Shown in pieces: positions 7,674 through 16,412 of a DNA stretch of 64,000 bases (position 1 is the stretch's first letter; each line of letters begins with the position of its first letter). This DNA comes from Poindextera sp036272595 (GTDB taxonomy: Bacteria; Pseudomonadota; Alphaproteobacteria; Caulobacterales; Caulobacteraceae): positions 1 through 64,000 of the forward strand of contig DATAYM010000092.1 of assembly GCA_036272595.1 (NCBI GenBank). Reading direction: 5' to 3'. The notes beneath the pieces were generated by a model. The model ran no database searches. It worked only from the letters and a program-made list of their open reading frames with translations, and had not been told where the DNA came from. The position numbers and the translations under genes are program-made.

Positions 7674-8646
7674 CGAATTCGCCTGGATCGCGCGGGGCCT
7701 GGCGCCGCTGGCCGAGGGCGCGCCCGAAGCGTTCGGCCTCACCGACGACGCCGCGGCCATCCCGTCGCGGCCCGGATTCGACCTGATCGTCTCGAAAGAC
7801 GCCGTCGTCGAAGGCGTCCACTTCCTCCCCGGCGACCCGCCCGAGCTGGTCGCCCGCAAGCTGCTGCGGGTCAATCTCTCCGACCTGGCCGCCAAGGGCG
7901 CCGATCCCTACGGCTACTTCCTCGCCGTCGCCTGGCCGCCGGCCTACGGCTGGCCGGAGCGCGAAGCCTTCGCCGGCGGCCTCGCCGAGGACCAGGCGCG
8001 GTTCGGCTTGAGGCTGTTCGGCGGCGACACGGTGGCGACGCCCGGGCCGCTGACCGCCAGCCTGACCATCCTCGGCTGGACTCCCGCGGGGCGGATGATG
8101 CGGAGGGCCGGCGCACGGCCCGGCGACGTGATCCTGGTCAGCGGTACGATCGGCGACGGCTACCTCGGTCTGTTGTCCGCCAAGGGCTTGCTTGCCGGAA
8201 ATTCTTACATCGGGGCCGATTGGCTCGCCGACCGCTACCGGCTGCCGCAGCCGCGGCTGGGCCTTGGCGGGGCGCTCCGCAACCACGCCCATACCGCCAT
8301 GGACGTGTCCGACGGCCTGATCGCCGACGCCGCCAAACTGGCGGCGGCGAGCGGCGTCGGCCTGGAAATCGACCTCGACCAAATGCCGCTGTCGGGGCCG
8401 GCGGCGGCCTGGCTGGCGCGCGCCGCCGACCGGACCACGGCCCTGGTCGGGCTGGCCACCGGCGGCGACGACTACGAGATCGTCTGCGCCGCGTCACCGG
8501 AAGACGCGCCGGCGCTCTTGGCGGCCGCGGCCGATGCGGGGATTGCGCTCGCCCCCGTCGGCAAGGCGACCGGGGGCGCCGGCGTCCGCGTCACCGTCGG
8601 CGGCCGCGAGGTCGCGATCGCGCGCACCGGCTACGTCCACACCTGA
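7657..8646 (+). CDS. thiL: Thiamine-monophosphate kinase
   Basis: ATP-dependent phosphorylation of thiamine monophosphate to the diphosphate cofactor. 329 aa from the ATG at 7657 inside the nusB end; the longer open frame from 7579 is not needed. Family signatures are TDDAAAIP near residue 30, LIVSKDAVVEGVHFL near 45-59, LRVNLSDLAAKGADP near 72-86, the GGDT metal/nucleotide loop near 120, and MDVSDGLIADAAKLA near 215. It belongs to the AIR-synthase fold group. It is the last gene of the coupled block before the HAD gene 7 bases later. Confidence 0.95.
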   Translation: MSGPPDEFAWIARGLAPLAEGAPEAFGLTDDAAAIPSRPGFDLIVSKDAVVEGVHFLPGDPPELVARKLLRVNLSDLAAKGADPYGYFLAVAWPPAYGWPEREAFAGGLAEDQARFGLRLFGGDTVATPGPLTASLTILGWTPAGRMMRRAGARPGDVILVSGTIGDGYLGLLSAKGLLAGNSYIGADWLADRYRLPQPRLGLGGALRNHAHTAMDVSDGLIADAAKLAAASGVGLEIDLDQMPLSGPAAAWLARAADRTTALVGLATGGDDYEIVCAASPEDAPALLAAAADAGIALAPVGKATGGAGVRVTVGGREVAIARTGYVHT

Positions 8647-8653
8647 GGAAGTC

Positions 8654-9298
8654 ATGCCGATCACCACCGTCGTCTTCGATGTCGGCGAGACCCTGGTAGA
8701 CGAAACCCGTCAGTGGGGCCTCTGGGCCGACTGGATGGGCGTGCCCAGGCTGACCTTCTTCGCGGCCATGGGCGTCGTGGTCGATCACCGGCTGCATCAC
8801 CGCCAGGTCTTCCAGCTGGTCCGCCCCGGCTACGACTGGCAGGTCGAGGCCGAACGCCGCCGCGAGGTCGGCCACGCCTATGTGCTGGAGCGCGGCGACT
8901 TCTATCCGGACGCCTTGCCCTGCCTGACCGACTTGAGGCTCCACGGCTATCACATTGGAATCTCTGGAAATCAGCCGGAGTCTATCGAGGATGAGTTGCG
9001 CCAGGTCGGCGTCAAGGCCGACTTCATCGCCTCGTCCAGCAGCTGGGGCGTGGAAAAGCCGTCGCCCGCCTTCTTCGAGCGTGTGGTCGAGGCCGCCGGC
9101 CGTCCCCCCAGTGAGATCGCCTATGTCGGCGACCGGCTCGACAATGACGTCCTGCCCGCCCGCGCCGCCGGCATGACCGCCGTCTTCATCCGCCGCGGCC
9201 CCTGGGGCATCGTCCATTCCGGCTGGCCGGAGGCGGCGGAGGCGGATGTGCGGCTGGAATCGCTGGCGGACCTGAGGGTGGCGCTGGCGCGGTTCTAA
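8654..9298 (+). CDS. HAD superfamily hydrolase
   Basis: 214 aa from ATG 8654, preceded by GAGGAAG and starting 7 bases after the thiL stop. HAD motifs are in order: FDVGETLVDE (nucleophile Asp9, with Gly in place of the usual second Asp of DxD), ISGN near 104-107 (motif II), VEKPSPAFFERV near 132-143 (motif III lysine) and YVGDRLDNDVLPAR near 155-168 (motif IV acids). The middle cap-like region holds two HH pairs (DHRLHHRQ). Substrate cannot be told; the DxGET form occurs in phosphatase-like and dehalogenase-like members. Probably cotranscribed with thiL. Confidence 0.85.
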   Translation: MPITTVVFDVGETLVDETRQWGLWADWMGVPRLTFFAAMGVVVDHRLHHRQVFQLVRPGYDWQVEAERRREVGHAYVLERGDFYPDALPCLTDLRLHGYHIGISGNQPESIEDELRQVGVKADFIASSSSWGVEKPSPAFFERVVEAAGRPPSEIAYVGDRLDNDVLPARAAGMTAVFIRRGPWGIVHSGWPEAAEADVRLESLADLRVALARF

Positions 9299-9370
9299 TC
9301 TGCCGAGCGGTGATTATATAAGCCCGACCCGCATTTAGGGCCGCCTGCGAACTCTGCTAACCTTCCCCCG

Positions 9371-10675
9371 ATGACCGACCTGTTCGAAGCCGCGGGCCTC
9401 ACGCCCGAGACGCCGTCGCCGCTGGCCGACCGGCTGCGGCCGACGACGCTCGACGAGGTGGTCGGCCAGGACCATCTGCTGGGGCCCGACGGACCCATCC
9501 GGCGGATGGCGGAGGCGCATCGGCTGGCCTCGATGATCCTCTGGGGTCCGCCCGGGACCGGCAAGACCACCATAGCGCGGCTGCTGGCCAACGAGGCCGG
9601 CTATCAGTTCCAGCAGCTCTCGGCGGTGTTCTCCGGCGTCGCCGATCTGAAGAAGGCCTTCGAGACCGCCCGCGGCCGGCGCGCCGCCGGGCAGGCCACC
9701 CTGTTGTTCGTCGACGAGATCCACCGATTCAACCGCGCCCAGCAGGATGGTTTCCTGCCGTTCGTCGAGCAGGGGATCGTCACCCTGGTCGGCGCCACCA
9801 CGGAGAACCCTTCATTCGAGCTGAACGGCGCGCTCTTGTCCCGCTGCCAGGTTTTCGTGCTCAAGCGGCTGGACGACGCGGCGCTGGAGACGCTGCTGGC
9901 CAAGGCCGAGGCCTACGAGGGCCGCACCCTGCCGCTGCAGCCCGACGCGCGCCACGCCCTGCTGGCTCTGGCCGACGGCGACGGCCGCTATCTGCTCAGT
10001 CTGGCCGAGACCCTGTTCAACATCGGGGCGGCCCAGCCGCTCTCGATCTCCGACCTGGGCCGGGTGCTGCAGAAGCGCAGCCCGGCCTACGACAAGGACA
10101 GAGAAGAACACTACAACCTCATATCGGCCCTGCATAAATCCATCCGTGGCTCGGACCCGGACGCTTCGCTCTATTGGCTGGCGCGGATGCTGACCGGCGG
10201 CGAGGATCCGCTGTTCATCGCCCGCCGGCTGATGCGGGCGGCGTCCGAGGACATCGGCGAGGCCGACCCCACCTCGCTGATCCTCGCCAATGCGGCCAAG
10301 GACGCCTACGACTTTCTCGGCTCGCCGGAGGGCGAACTGGCCCTGGCGCAGCTGGTGGTGCATCTGGCCGCCGCGCCCAAGTCCAACGCCGTCTACACCG
10401 CCTTCGGCGCGGCCATGCGCGCGGCCAAGGAGACCGGCTCGCTGATGCCGCCGGCGCACATCCGCAACGCCCCGACCCGGCTGATGAAGCAGCTGGGCTA
10501 CGGCAAGGGCTACGCCTACGACCACAACGAGGACGAGGGCTTCTCCGGCCAGGACTATTTCCCGGACGGCATGGAGCGGCAGACCTTCTACGAGCCGAAG
10601 GGCGAGGGCGCCGAAGCGCGGGTGAAGGAGCGCCTGGACCGCTGGGCGGCTCTGCGCGCCGAGAAGAGACGGTGA
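9371..10675 (+). CDS. rarA: Replication-associated recombination protein A (MgsA/RarA AAA+ ATPase)
   Basis: 434 aa clamp-loader-like AAA+ ATPase acting at stalled forks and gaps. It has the N-terminal PLADRLRPTTLDEVVGQDHLL block, Walker A GPPGTGKTT near residues 58-66, Walker B LLFVDEIHRFN near 112-122, sensor GATTENPSFELN and the C-terminal tetramerisation region with GEDPLFIARRL and GYGKGYAYDHN. ATG start at 9371 gives the short family N-terminus. It sits alone between the HAD gene and a structured repeat. Confidence 0.95.
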   Translation: MTDLFEAAGLTPETPSPLADRLRPTTLDEVVGQDHLLGPDGPIRRMAEAHRLASMILWGPPGTGKTTIARLLANEAGYQFQQLSAVFSGVADLKKAFETARGRRAAGQATLLFVDEIHRFNRAQQDGFLPFVEQGIVTLVGATTENPSFELNGALLSRCQVFVLKRLDDAALETLLAKAEAYEGRTLPLQPDARHALLALADGDGRYLLSLAETLFNIGAAQPLSISDLGRVLQKRSPAYDKDREEHYNLISALHKSIRGSDPDASLYWLARMLTGGEDPLFIARRLMRAASEDIGEADPTSLILANAAKDAYDFLGSPEGELALAQLVVHLAAAPKSNAVYTAFGAAMRAAKETGSLMPPAHIRNAPTRLMKQLGYGKGYAYDHNEDEGFSGQDYFPDGMERQTFYEPKGEGAEARVKERLDRWAALRAEKRR

Positions 10676-10691
10676 TGGGATCCGGCTCCAC

Positions 10692-10795
10692 CCGTCATCC
10701 CCCGCTGGAGCCGCGAAGCGGCGGAATGCGGGGGACCCATAAACACTCGCGTTCGACGGTGATCATGGGTGGCCCGAACAAGTCGGGCCATGACG
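10692..10795. repeat. Structured dispersed repeat, copy 1
   Basis: About 104 bp almost identical to 13401-13499 apart from a small variable segment. Four complementary arm pairs are visible: outer CCGTCAT/ATGACG, then CCCCCGC/GCGGGGG, ACCCAT/ATGGGT, and GGCCCGA/TCGGGCC with an ACAAG loop. Together they allow a cloverleaf-like fold. The element lies in the 3' region of rarA and runs directly into the start codon of the next gene. It encodes nothing evident and resembles REP/MITE-type intergenic elements. Confidence 0.85.
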
Positions 10796-11545
10796 ATGAG
10801 TAAACGCGAGGGCTCGGCGCCCAATCTATCGGCCGATGAAATCGCCTTCGTCCGCTCGCTGGTGGTCCACGAGGACGAGCACATCCTGGCGCTGGCCAAG
10901 CCGTCGGGCCTGTCCAGCCAGGGCGGGCGCGGGCAGGTACATACGCTGGACGAATTGCTGTTCGCCTTCGCCAAGTCCAACGGCAATCGACCGCGGCTGG
11001 TGCACCGGCTGGATCGCGACACTTCCGGCGTCATCCTGGCGGCCAGGACCAAGCCCGCGGCGGCCTTTCTCGGCAAGGCGATGATGGGCCGGCGGTTCGA
11101 GAAGACCTACCAGGCCATCGTCGCGCCCGGCGCGCCGGAGCCGCGCTCCGGCCTGATCGACGTCCCGCTGCGCCGCGATGAACAGGGCCGCGAGGCCTTC
11201 ATGCGCATCTGCGAACCCGATCACCCCGACGCCGAGACCGCCCGCAGCCGCTACCGCACCCTGGCCGTCGGCGAGGGCGCGGCGCTCCTGGAGCTGAAGC
11301 CGGAGACCGGGCGCATGCATCAGCTGCGCGTGCACCTGGCGTCCATAGGCCGGCCGATCGCCGGCGACGCCCGCTACGGCGGCGTGCTGATGCTGGCCGG
11401 CCGGCCGGTGAAGCGGCTGATGCTGCATGCGGCGGCGCTGTCCTTCCCGCATCCCGCCGGCGAGCGGATGAGCCTGACCGCGCCGGCCCCCGCCGACTTC
11501 CAGGCCCTGGCCGACAGTTTGCGGTCGCCGGCGAGCGCGGCATAG
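10796..11545 (+). CDS. RluA/RluC/RluD-family pseudouridine synthase (no S4 domain)
   Basis: Site-specific isomerisation of uridine to pseudouridine in RNA. 249 aa from the ATG at 10796 (MSKREG); ATG 10790 or 10769 in the same frame lie inside the repeat. The catalytic block is PRLVHRLDRDTSGVILAA near residues 63-80 with the nucleophile Asp in HRLDRDTSG; upstream is ILALAKPSGLSSQGG and downstream ELKPETGRMHQLRVHL near 166-181. It lacks the N-terminal S4 RNA-binding domain seen in its tandem neighbour. No Shine-Dalgarno is obvious because the repeat occupies the leader. rRNA or tRNA target unknown. Confidence 0.88.
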   Translation: MSKREGSAPNLSADEIAFVRSLVVHEDEHILALAKPSGLSSQGGRGQVHTLDELLFAFAKSNGNRPRLVHRLDRDTSGVILAARTKPAAAFLGKAMMGRRFEKTYQAIVAPGAPEPRSGLIDVPLRRDEQGREAFMRICEPDHPDAETARSRYRTLAVGEGAALLELKPETGRMHQLRVHLASIGRPIAGDARYGGVLMLAGRPVKRLMLHAAALSFPHPAGERMSLTAPAPADFQALADSLRSPASAA

Positions 11546-11552
11546 GCCGGTC

Positions 11553-12548
11553 ATGGACAAGAAGGAGGTCCGCACCCTGTACGTGGCGCCCGGCGAGGAG
11601 GACAGCCGCCTCGATCGCTGGCTGAAGCGCCGCTGGCCGCACCTGAACCATGTGCAGATCCACAAGCTGACCCGCTCGGGCCAGATCCGCGTCGACGGCG
11701 CGCGGGTGAAGCCGGAAACGCGGCTGGCCGCCGGCGCCCAGGTGCGCGTGCCGCCGCTGCCGGACGCGCCTGAACGCGGCGAACGGGAGGGCGGGATATC
11801 GCCGCGCGACGCCGCCTTCGCCCGCTCGCTGGTGCTTTACGAGGACGACGAGGTGCTGGCGCTGAACAAGCCCTCGGGCCTGGCGGTGCAGGGCGGCACC
11901 AAGACCACCCGGCACGTCGACCGGCTGCTCAGCGCCTGGGGCGAGGGCGTCGAGCGCCCCCGGCTGGTGCACCGGCTGGACCGCGACACCACCGGCGTCC
12001 TTGTGCTTGGCAAGACCCCGGCCGCCGCCGCCAGGCTATCCGGGGCCTTCGCCAAGCGTCGAGCGGAGAAGACCTATTGGGCGATTGTCGCCGGCCAGCC
12101 GAAGCCGGGCCAGGGGCTGATCGAGCTGCACCTGGCCAAGAAGGGCGTCGGCGACCGCGAGATGGTGGTCCCGGCCGATCCGAAGGATTTCGGCGCTGAG
12201 CCCGCCGAAACCGACTTCGCCACCCTGTCCCATGCCGCCAATCGCGCCGCCTGGCTGGCGCTCCGCCCGCATACCGGGCGCACCCACCAGCTCAGAGTTC
12301 ACATGAAATCGATCGGCCATCCCATTCTGGGTGATCCGAAATATGGCGATGAATCGTCCGCCGCCTTGTCCGAGGGGCTTAAGCTGCAGCTGCACGCCCG
12401 GCGGCTCAGCCTGCCGCATCCGGGCGGTGGCGTGCTGGTGATCGAGGCGCCGCTGAGCCCGGAAATGAAGGCCGGATTCCAACGTTTCGGCTTCGAGGAG
12501 GCCGAAGCCGATCCGGAGCCGTTCCGCGCCGCCCGCCGGCGCAGATGA
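11553..12548 (+). CDS. rluC: RluC-type 23S rRNA pseudouridine synthase with S4 domain
   Basis: 331 aa. Residues 1-75 form an S4 RNA-binding domain (SRLDRWLKRRW, QIHKLTRSGQIRVDG) and residues 85-305 the RluA-type catalytic domain with VLALNKPSGLAVQGG and PRLVHRLDRDTTGVLVLG (nucleophile Asp near 145), then LRPHTGRTHQLRVHM. RluC modifies 23S uridines 955, 2504 and 2580 in E. coli; domain order and length suit RluC better than RluD, but the symbol is a best guess. It follows the previous synthase after 7 bases and overlaps the next gene by 4 (ATGA), so the three probably form one unit. Confidence 0.85.
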   Translation: MDKKEVRTLYVAPGEEDSRLDRWLKRRWPHLNHVQIHKLTRSGQIRVDGARVKPETRLAAGAQVRVPPLPDAPERGEREGGISPRDAAFARSLVLYEDDEVLALNKPSGLAVQGGTKTTRHVDRLLSAWGEGVERPRLVHRLDRDTTGVLVLGKTPAAAARLSGAFAKRRAEKTYWAIVAGQPKPGQGLIELHLAKKGVGDREMVVPADPKDFGAEPAETDFATLSHAANRAAWLALRPHTGRTHQLRVHMKSIGHPILGDPKYGDESSAALSEGLKLQLHARRLSLPHPGGGVLVIEAPLSPEMKAGFQRFGFEEAEADPEPFRAARRRR

Positions 12549-13348
12549 TCTCTGATGCCGAGACGGCGTCGCTGATCGCGGCGCTATGCGCGGCGGCCGG
12601 TTGGCGGGAAGCGCCGTTCCAGCAGGTCGGCCACGGCATGTCGGGCGATCTGGCGGCCAGGATCGGCGGCGAGCGGCCCGCCTTCGCCAAGATCGCCGAC
12701 CCAGCACGGCGGATCAGCCGTGAGGGCCTCGCTCGCGAAATCGCCGCCATGCGTTGGCTGGACGGCCGGGCAGGTGCACCCGGGCTGCTCTGGGCCGGCG
12801 CGGTCGATGGGCGGCCGGCGATGCTGGCAGAGGCTTTGCCGGGCGTGGCTCTGCACGAGCTGCCACCCGATCGCGCCGAGGCCGGGATGATCGCGACCGT
12901 CGCCGCGTTGCGGGCGCTTCACGCCTTGCCGATCACCGATTGCCCGCTCGACCAGCGCCTGCCGGTGAAGCTCGCCGAGGCTTGGCGGCGGGTCGAGGAG
13001 GGCGAGGTCCACGCCAGCGAGTTCGACCCCGACCACACCGGCCGCGCGCCTGCCGATCTCTGGCGCGAGATGATGGCCGCCGCACCGGATGGGGAGGAGC
13101 TGGTCTTCACCCACGGCGACGCCAGCCTGCCCAACTTCATCGTCCCGGATCTGGGCCCCGCAGGGGTCGTCGACCTCGGCCTGGCCGGGGTGTCCGACCG
13201 CTACCAGGACTTCGCGTTGTTCCTGCGCTCCAGCGCCCGCAATTTCCCCGGCCTCGATGCGCGCGCCCTGCTTATGGCGCACTATCCGCTGGCCGAAATC
13301 GACGAGCGGAAACTGACGTTTTATCGGCGGCTTGACGAGTTCTACTGA
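12545..13348 (+). CDS. APH(3')-like aminoglycoside phosphotransferase family kinase
   Basis: 267 aa, the length of classic APH(3') enzymes. Brenner-type catalytic motif THGDASLPN at about 189-197 (Asp192 catalytic, Asn197), then VVDLGLAGVSDRYQD at 208-222 with Asp210 as metal ligand, a pattern shared closely with aminoglycoside 3'-phosphotransferases. A possible ATP lysine is in FAKIAD at 49 and the C-terminus reads FYRRLDEFY, also like APH(3'). ATG overlaps the rluC stop. Aminoglycoside phosphorylation is inferred from family likeness, not proven; chromosomal APH-fold kinases may act on other substrates. Confidence 0.8.
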   Translation: MISDAETASLIAALCAAAGWREAPFQQVGHGMSGDLAARIGGERPAFAKIADPARRISREGLAREIAAMRWLDGRAGAPGLLWAGAVDGRPAMLAEALPGVALHELPPDRAEAGMIATVAALRALHALPITDCPLDQRLPVKLAEAWRRVEEGEVHASEFDPDHTGRAPADLWREMMAAAPDGEELVFTHGDASLPNFIVPDLGPAGVVDLGLAGVSDRYQDFALFLRSSARNFPGLDARALLMAHYPLAEIDERKLTFYRRLDEFY

Positions 13349-13400
13349 GAGCTGGAGCGAGCCCCGTTCAGCGTTGGAGCCGACGTGTTCCACCTCCAAA

Positions 13401-13499
13401 CCGTCATCCCCCGCTGGAGCGCAGCGGAATGCGGGGGACCCATAAACACTCGCTTTCGACGGTGATCATGGGTGGCCCGAACAAGTCGGGCCATGACGG
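13401..13499. repeat. Structured dispersed repeat, copy 2
   Basis: About 99 bp matching 10692-10795. The same four arm pairs are kept: CCGTCAT/ATGACGG at the ends, CCCCCGC/GCGGGGG, ACCCAT/ATGGGT and GGCCCGA/TCGGGCC. It sits between the convergent APH-like and DUF1501 genes, where the hairpins could also end transcription from both sides. Confidence 0.85.
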
Positions 13500-13516
13500 G
13501 AAGGGGGATCGGCGCT

Positions 13517-14863
13517 CTAGGCGACGATGCCGGTCGCCGGCGCGACCGAGGCGCTGCCCGGGAAGACCGTGGTGTCCAGCGCCCGCCGGTCGACGCCCAG
13601 CTGCTCGGCCAGGACCCCCTTGAACAGGGCCCGCATGTCCATGGTCGGGGCGGTGTCGCGGTTCTCGAACAGCTTCGCCTGCTGCAGGGTCGGCCAGTCG
13701 CCGATGATGCCGCCGCGCTTCAGGGCGCCGCCCAGCACCAGCGCCGTGGAGGCGGTGCCGTGGTCGGTGCCCTTGGTGCCGTTGATGCGCGCGGTGCGGC
13801 CGAACTCGGTCGCCACCACCACCACGGTGTTGTTCCACTCCGGACCGAGGCCGGTGGACAGGCCGTCGAGCACCGCGTCGAGGCCATGCAGGCGGTTGGC
13901 CAACTGGCCGTCGGCGCCGCCCTGGTTGGCGTGGGTGTCGAAGCCGTCGATCGACACCGCCGCGATCTGCGGCCCGTTCGGCTCGGTCATGAAGTTGGCC
14001 AGGGTGACGCCGATCTTGCGGGCGGCCTCGATCGCCTGCTGGGTGGCCTTGGCCGCGTATGGCTGCACGGACTGGCCGCTCCCGCCCTGAGCGTTCTGCA
14101 TGGCGGTATCGATCGGCGGCTGCGGCGCCATCGGGTCGGCCGTGGCCGCCGCGCCGGTCATCAGCGGATCGGCCTCGTCCGGCATGGCTGTCGCCACCTT
14201 GGCCATGGCCTCGGTCTCAAGCCCGCTGGCCAGGGCCGGGGAGAGCAGCGGATCGCCGGCATAGAGGTCGGTCAGGATGGCCGGCAACCGCGCGTCGCGG
14301 TCCTTGTAGCCGCCTGGCGACCAGGAGGCCGCCTGCAGCTTGCCGCGCAGGATCAGGGGCTGCTGCGCCCCGACCGAGATCGCATCGACCTTGCGGGCGC
14401 CGCTGAGCGCCTCCATGGCGCGATTGAGCCAGCCGGAGCCGTTGTTGTCGGCCTCGGGCACGCCGGTCTCCAGCACGTCCTGGGCCTCGAAGTGGGAGCG
14501 GGCGCGATCGGGGGTGGCGATCGCCGGCGCGATCCGCGCCTGGCCCTTCAGCGCCAGGGCGTGCACGGCGGCGAGCTTGGGGTGCAGGCCGAAGGTTCCG
14601 TCCAGCGGCAGCGCGCCGTTCGGCTGGCCGAAGCCGGCGATGGCGATGTCGCCGCGCAGGCCGGCATAGTTGGGATCGCCGATCGGCGGCGAGACCGACA
14701 GGCCGTCCATGGCCCCGCGGCAGACGAACACCACCAGCTTGCGCCGGGCCATGTCGCCTTCGGAGGCGGCGAAGGCCTGGCGGCCGAGGAAGGTGACGCT
14801 GAGGCCGAGCCCCGCCCCGGCCAGCAGGGCCGAGCGGCGGTTCAGATCGAATGAGCAGGTCAT
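13517..14863 (-). CDS. DUF1501 family protein, Tat-type secreted
   Basis: 448 aa from the ATG at 14863. N-terminus MTCSFDLNRRSALLAGAG has a twin-arginine followed by a hydrophobic run and AFA-A cleavage-like site near 32, typical of DUF1501 proteins exported by Tat. Downstream are LVVFVCRGAMDGLSV, GLHPKLA, AQDVLETG, and near the C-terminus the alkaline-phosphatase-like NNTVVVVATEFGRTARINGTKG and DHGTASTALVLGG. DUF1501 proteins are predicted sulfatase/phosphatase-fold enzymes of unknown substrate and nearly always pair with DUF1800, as here (overlap 4 bases). Confidence 0.88.
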   Translation of the reverse strand: MTCSFDLNRRSALLAGAGLGLSVTFLGRQAFAASEGDMARRKLVVFVCRGAMDGLSVSPPIGDPNYAGLRGDIAIAGFGQPNGALPLDGTFGLHPKLAAVHALALKGQARIAPAIATPDRARSHFEAQDVLETGVPEADNNGSGWLNRAMEALSGARKVDAISVGAQQPLILRGKLQAASWSPGGYKDRDARLPAILTDLYAGDPLLSPALASGLETEAMAKVATAMPDEADPLMTGAAATADPMAPQPPIDTAMQNAQGGSGQSVQPYAAKATQQAIEAARKIGVTLANFMTEPNGPQIAAVSIDGFDTHANQGGADGQLANRLHGLDAVLDGLSTGLGPEWNNTVVVVATEFGRTARINGTKGTDHGTASTALVLGGALKRGGIIGDWPTLQQAKLFENRDTAPTMDMRALFKGVLAEQLGVDRRALDTTVFPGSASVAPATGIVA

Positions 14864-16272
14864 CGGCGTTGGAACTCCGGGCTCATCAGCAGGATGGAAA
14901 AGGCTTCGGTGCGCGACTCGGCGCGCGAGATGGCCGTGGCCGTGGCCGGCGTCAGCCGGGCGCCGAGCGTGTTCCGGGCGATCTGCATCGGCTGGGCGTC
15001 GGCGGGAACCACCTTGGCGGAGAAACCCTCCGCCCAGTCCATGCGCTTGACGACGCCGTCTGGGGACGCCCAGGCCTGCGCATCCTCGGCCCATCCCTTC
15101 GGCGAGGGGGCGCTGAACGGCTTCTGCCCAAGGCCGGTCAGCACCGGCGCAATCTCCAGTCCAGGCGACAGGTCAGCGGCGCGGTAGCTGGAGATCAGGA
15201 ACTCGTAAGGGGTCTTGAACTTGCGCTGATCGGGCGCCCAGGCCTCGGGGGAGTCGATCAGGGTTTCCGCAAGCTTATCAAGCTGCCCACCGGTCGCGCT
15301 GAAGTTATGCTCCAGCCGCGCCACCAGCGCCGGCGGCGGATCATCGGCGATGAAATGGGTGGCGATCTTGCTGGCGATGTGATGGGCGGTGGCCGGATTG
15401 GCCGCCAGGTTGGCCAGGACAGCGCGGCCCTGGTCGATGCCCTCCTGCGGATAGGCCTTGCCGAGGATGTGGCGCACGCCCGGCTCGTGCGCGGCGGGGC
15501 GGAAGGTGAACTGGCCGGGTTCGCCGGGGCGGCCGAAGCGGTTCTCCTTGAGGCCGACGATGCTCCAGCCGGTCAAGGCCCGGGCGAATTCGGTTACATC
15601 GGCCTGGGTGTACCCGGACCCGACCCCCAGCGTGTGCAGCTCCATGATCTCGCGCGCCAGGTTCTCGTTCAGGCCGCCGAGGCCCTTCAGGCCCGGGACC
15701 AGGCCGGTGCGGGACAGGCCGGCGAGCTGGCTGTCGGGGCCGATCGATTGGGCCTGGTCGAGATAGACCAGCATGCCCGGATGCGATGACGAGGCGACCA
15801 GCAGGTCTTCGAAGCGCCCGAACACGTGCGGCCGGATGGCCTCGCGCTCGAACGGGCCGACCAGGACCACGGTCTGCAGATTCTTCTGCCCGACGGTGAA
15901 ATGGTTGAACCAGAACAGCGCCCAGCGCTCGCGAAAGCCGGCGTCGGTCTGGCTGGCCAGGGCGGCGCGGGCGATGAACTCGCCGCCGGCGCCCTGGCGG
16001 ATCAGCTTCTGCGCCTGCTTGACCGGATCGAGGGCGTCGGGATCGCCGGACATCTTCGCCTGGCGCCGGTCCGTCTGCAGCTGGCGCAGATCCCCGAGGC
16101 TCTCGGCGCTGGTCTCGAAATCGCCGGCCGGCTGGTCGGCCCCGCTCGGCTGGATCTGGGCCTTGAGGTAGGCGGCGGGATCGGGCCGGGCGGCGGCGAT
16201 CTGGCCGGGGCGGGCCCCCAGCCCAAAGCGGGTCACGGCGATCGAGGCCTTCAGGTCGGGGTCGATGGACAC
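14860..16272 (-). CDS. DUF1800 family protein
   Basis: 470 aa. Recognised from the N-terminal VTRFGLGARPGQI (residues 13-25), the ALFWFNHFTVG block near 115-125, MLVYLDQAQSIG, ENLAREIMELHTLGVGSGYTQADV near 200-223, and the C-terminal MNWAEGFSAKV-like end. DUF1800 proteins are helical, of unknown function, and are encoded directly upstream of DUF1501 partners. There is no clear signal peptide, so it may be carried out of the cytoplasm by the Tat-exported partner or act inside. Divergent from pccB. Confidence 0.88.
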   Translation of the reverse strand: MSIDPDLKASIAVTRFGLGARPGQIAAARPDPAAYLKAQIQPSGADQPAGDFETSAESLGDLRQLQTDRRQAKMSGDPDALDPVKQAQKLIRQGAGGEFIARAALASQTDAGFRERWALFWFNHFTVGQKNLQTVVLVGPFEREAIRPHVFGRFEDLLVASSSHPGMLVYLDQAQSIGPDSQLAGLSRTGLVPGLKGLGGLNENLAREIMELHTLGVGSGYTQADVTEFARALTGWSIVGLKENRFGRPGEPGQFTFRPAAHEPGVRHILGKAYPQEGIDQGRAVLANLAANPATAHHIASKIATHFIADDPPPALVARLEHNFSATGGQLDKLAETLIDSPEAWAPDQRKFKTPYEFLISSYRAADLSPGLEIAPVLTGLGQKPFSAPSPKGWAEDAQAWASPDGVVKRMDWAEGFSAKVVPADAQPMQIARNTLGARLTPATATAISRAESRTEAFSILLMSPEFQRR

Positions 16273-16412
16273 GGGGGAGCGGCCTCACCTCTATGCGAAA
16301 GCAGTCACACCGGTTGCACGCGCGTCGGACCGAGGTTCCGTCGGGGCCATCTTGTCGCAGCAGCGGCGGGCGGCTACGCCTGACCTCCAGAGCTATGCGG
16401 AGTCCTCGCTAA

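Noticed and set aside
12545..13348. Recently acquired aminoglycoside-resistance gene
   Set aside because: No mobile element flanks it apart from the small repeat; it overlaps rluC and shares the local base composition, so recent transfer is not supported.
10692..13499. CRISPR array
   Set aside because: Only two long repeat copies 2.7 kb apart, with genes between them and no regular spacers.
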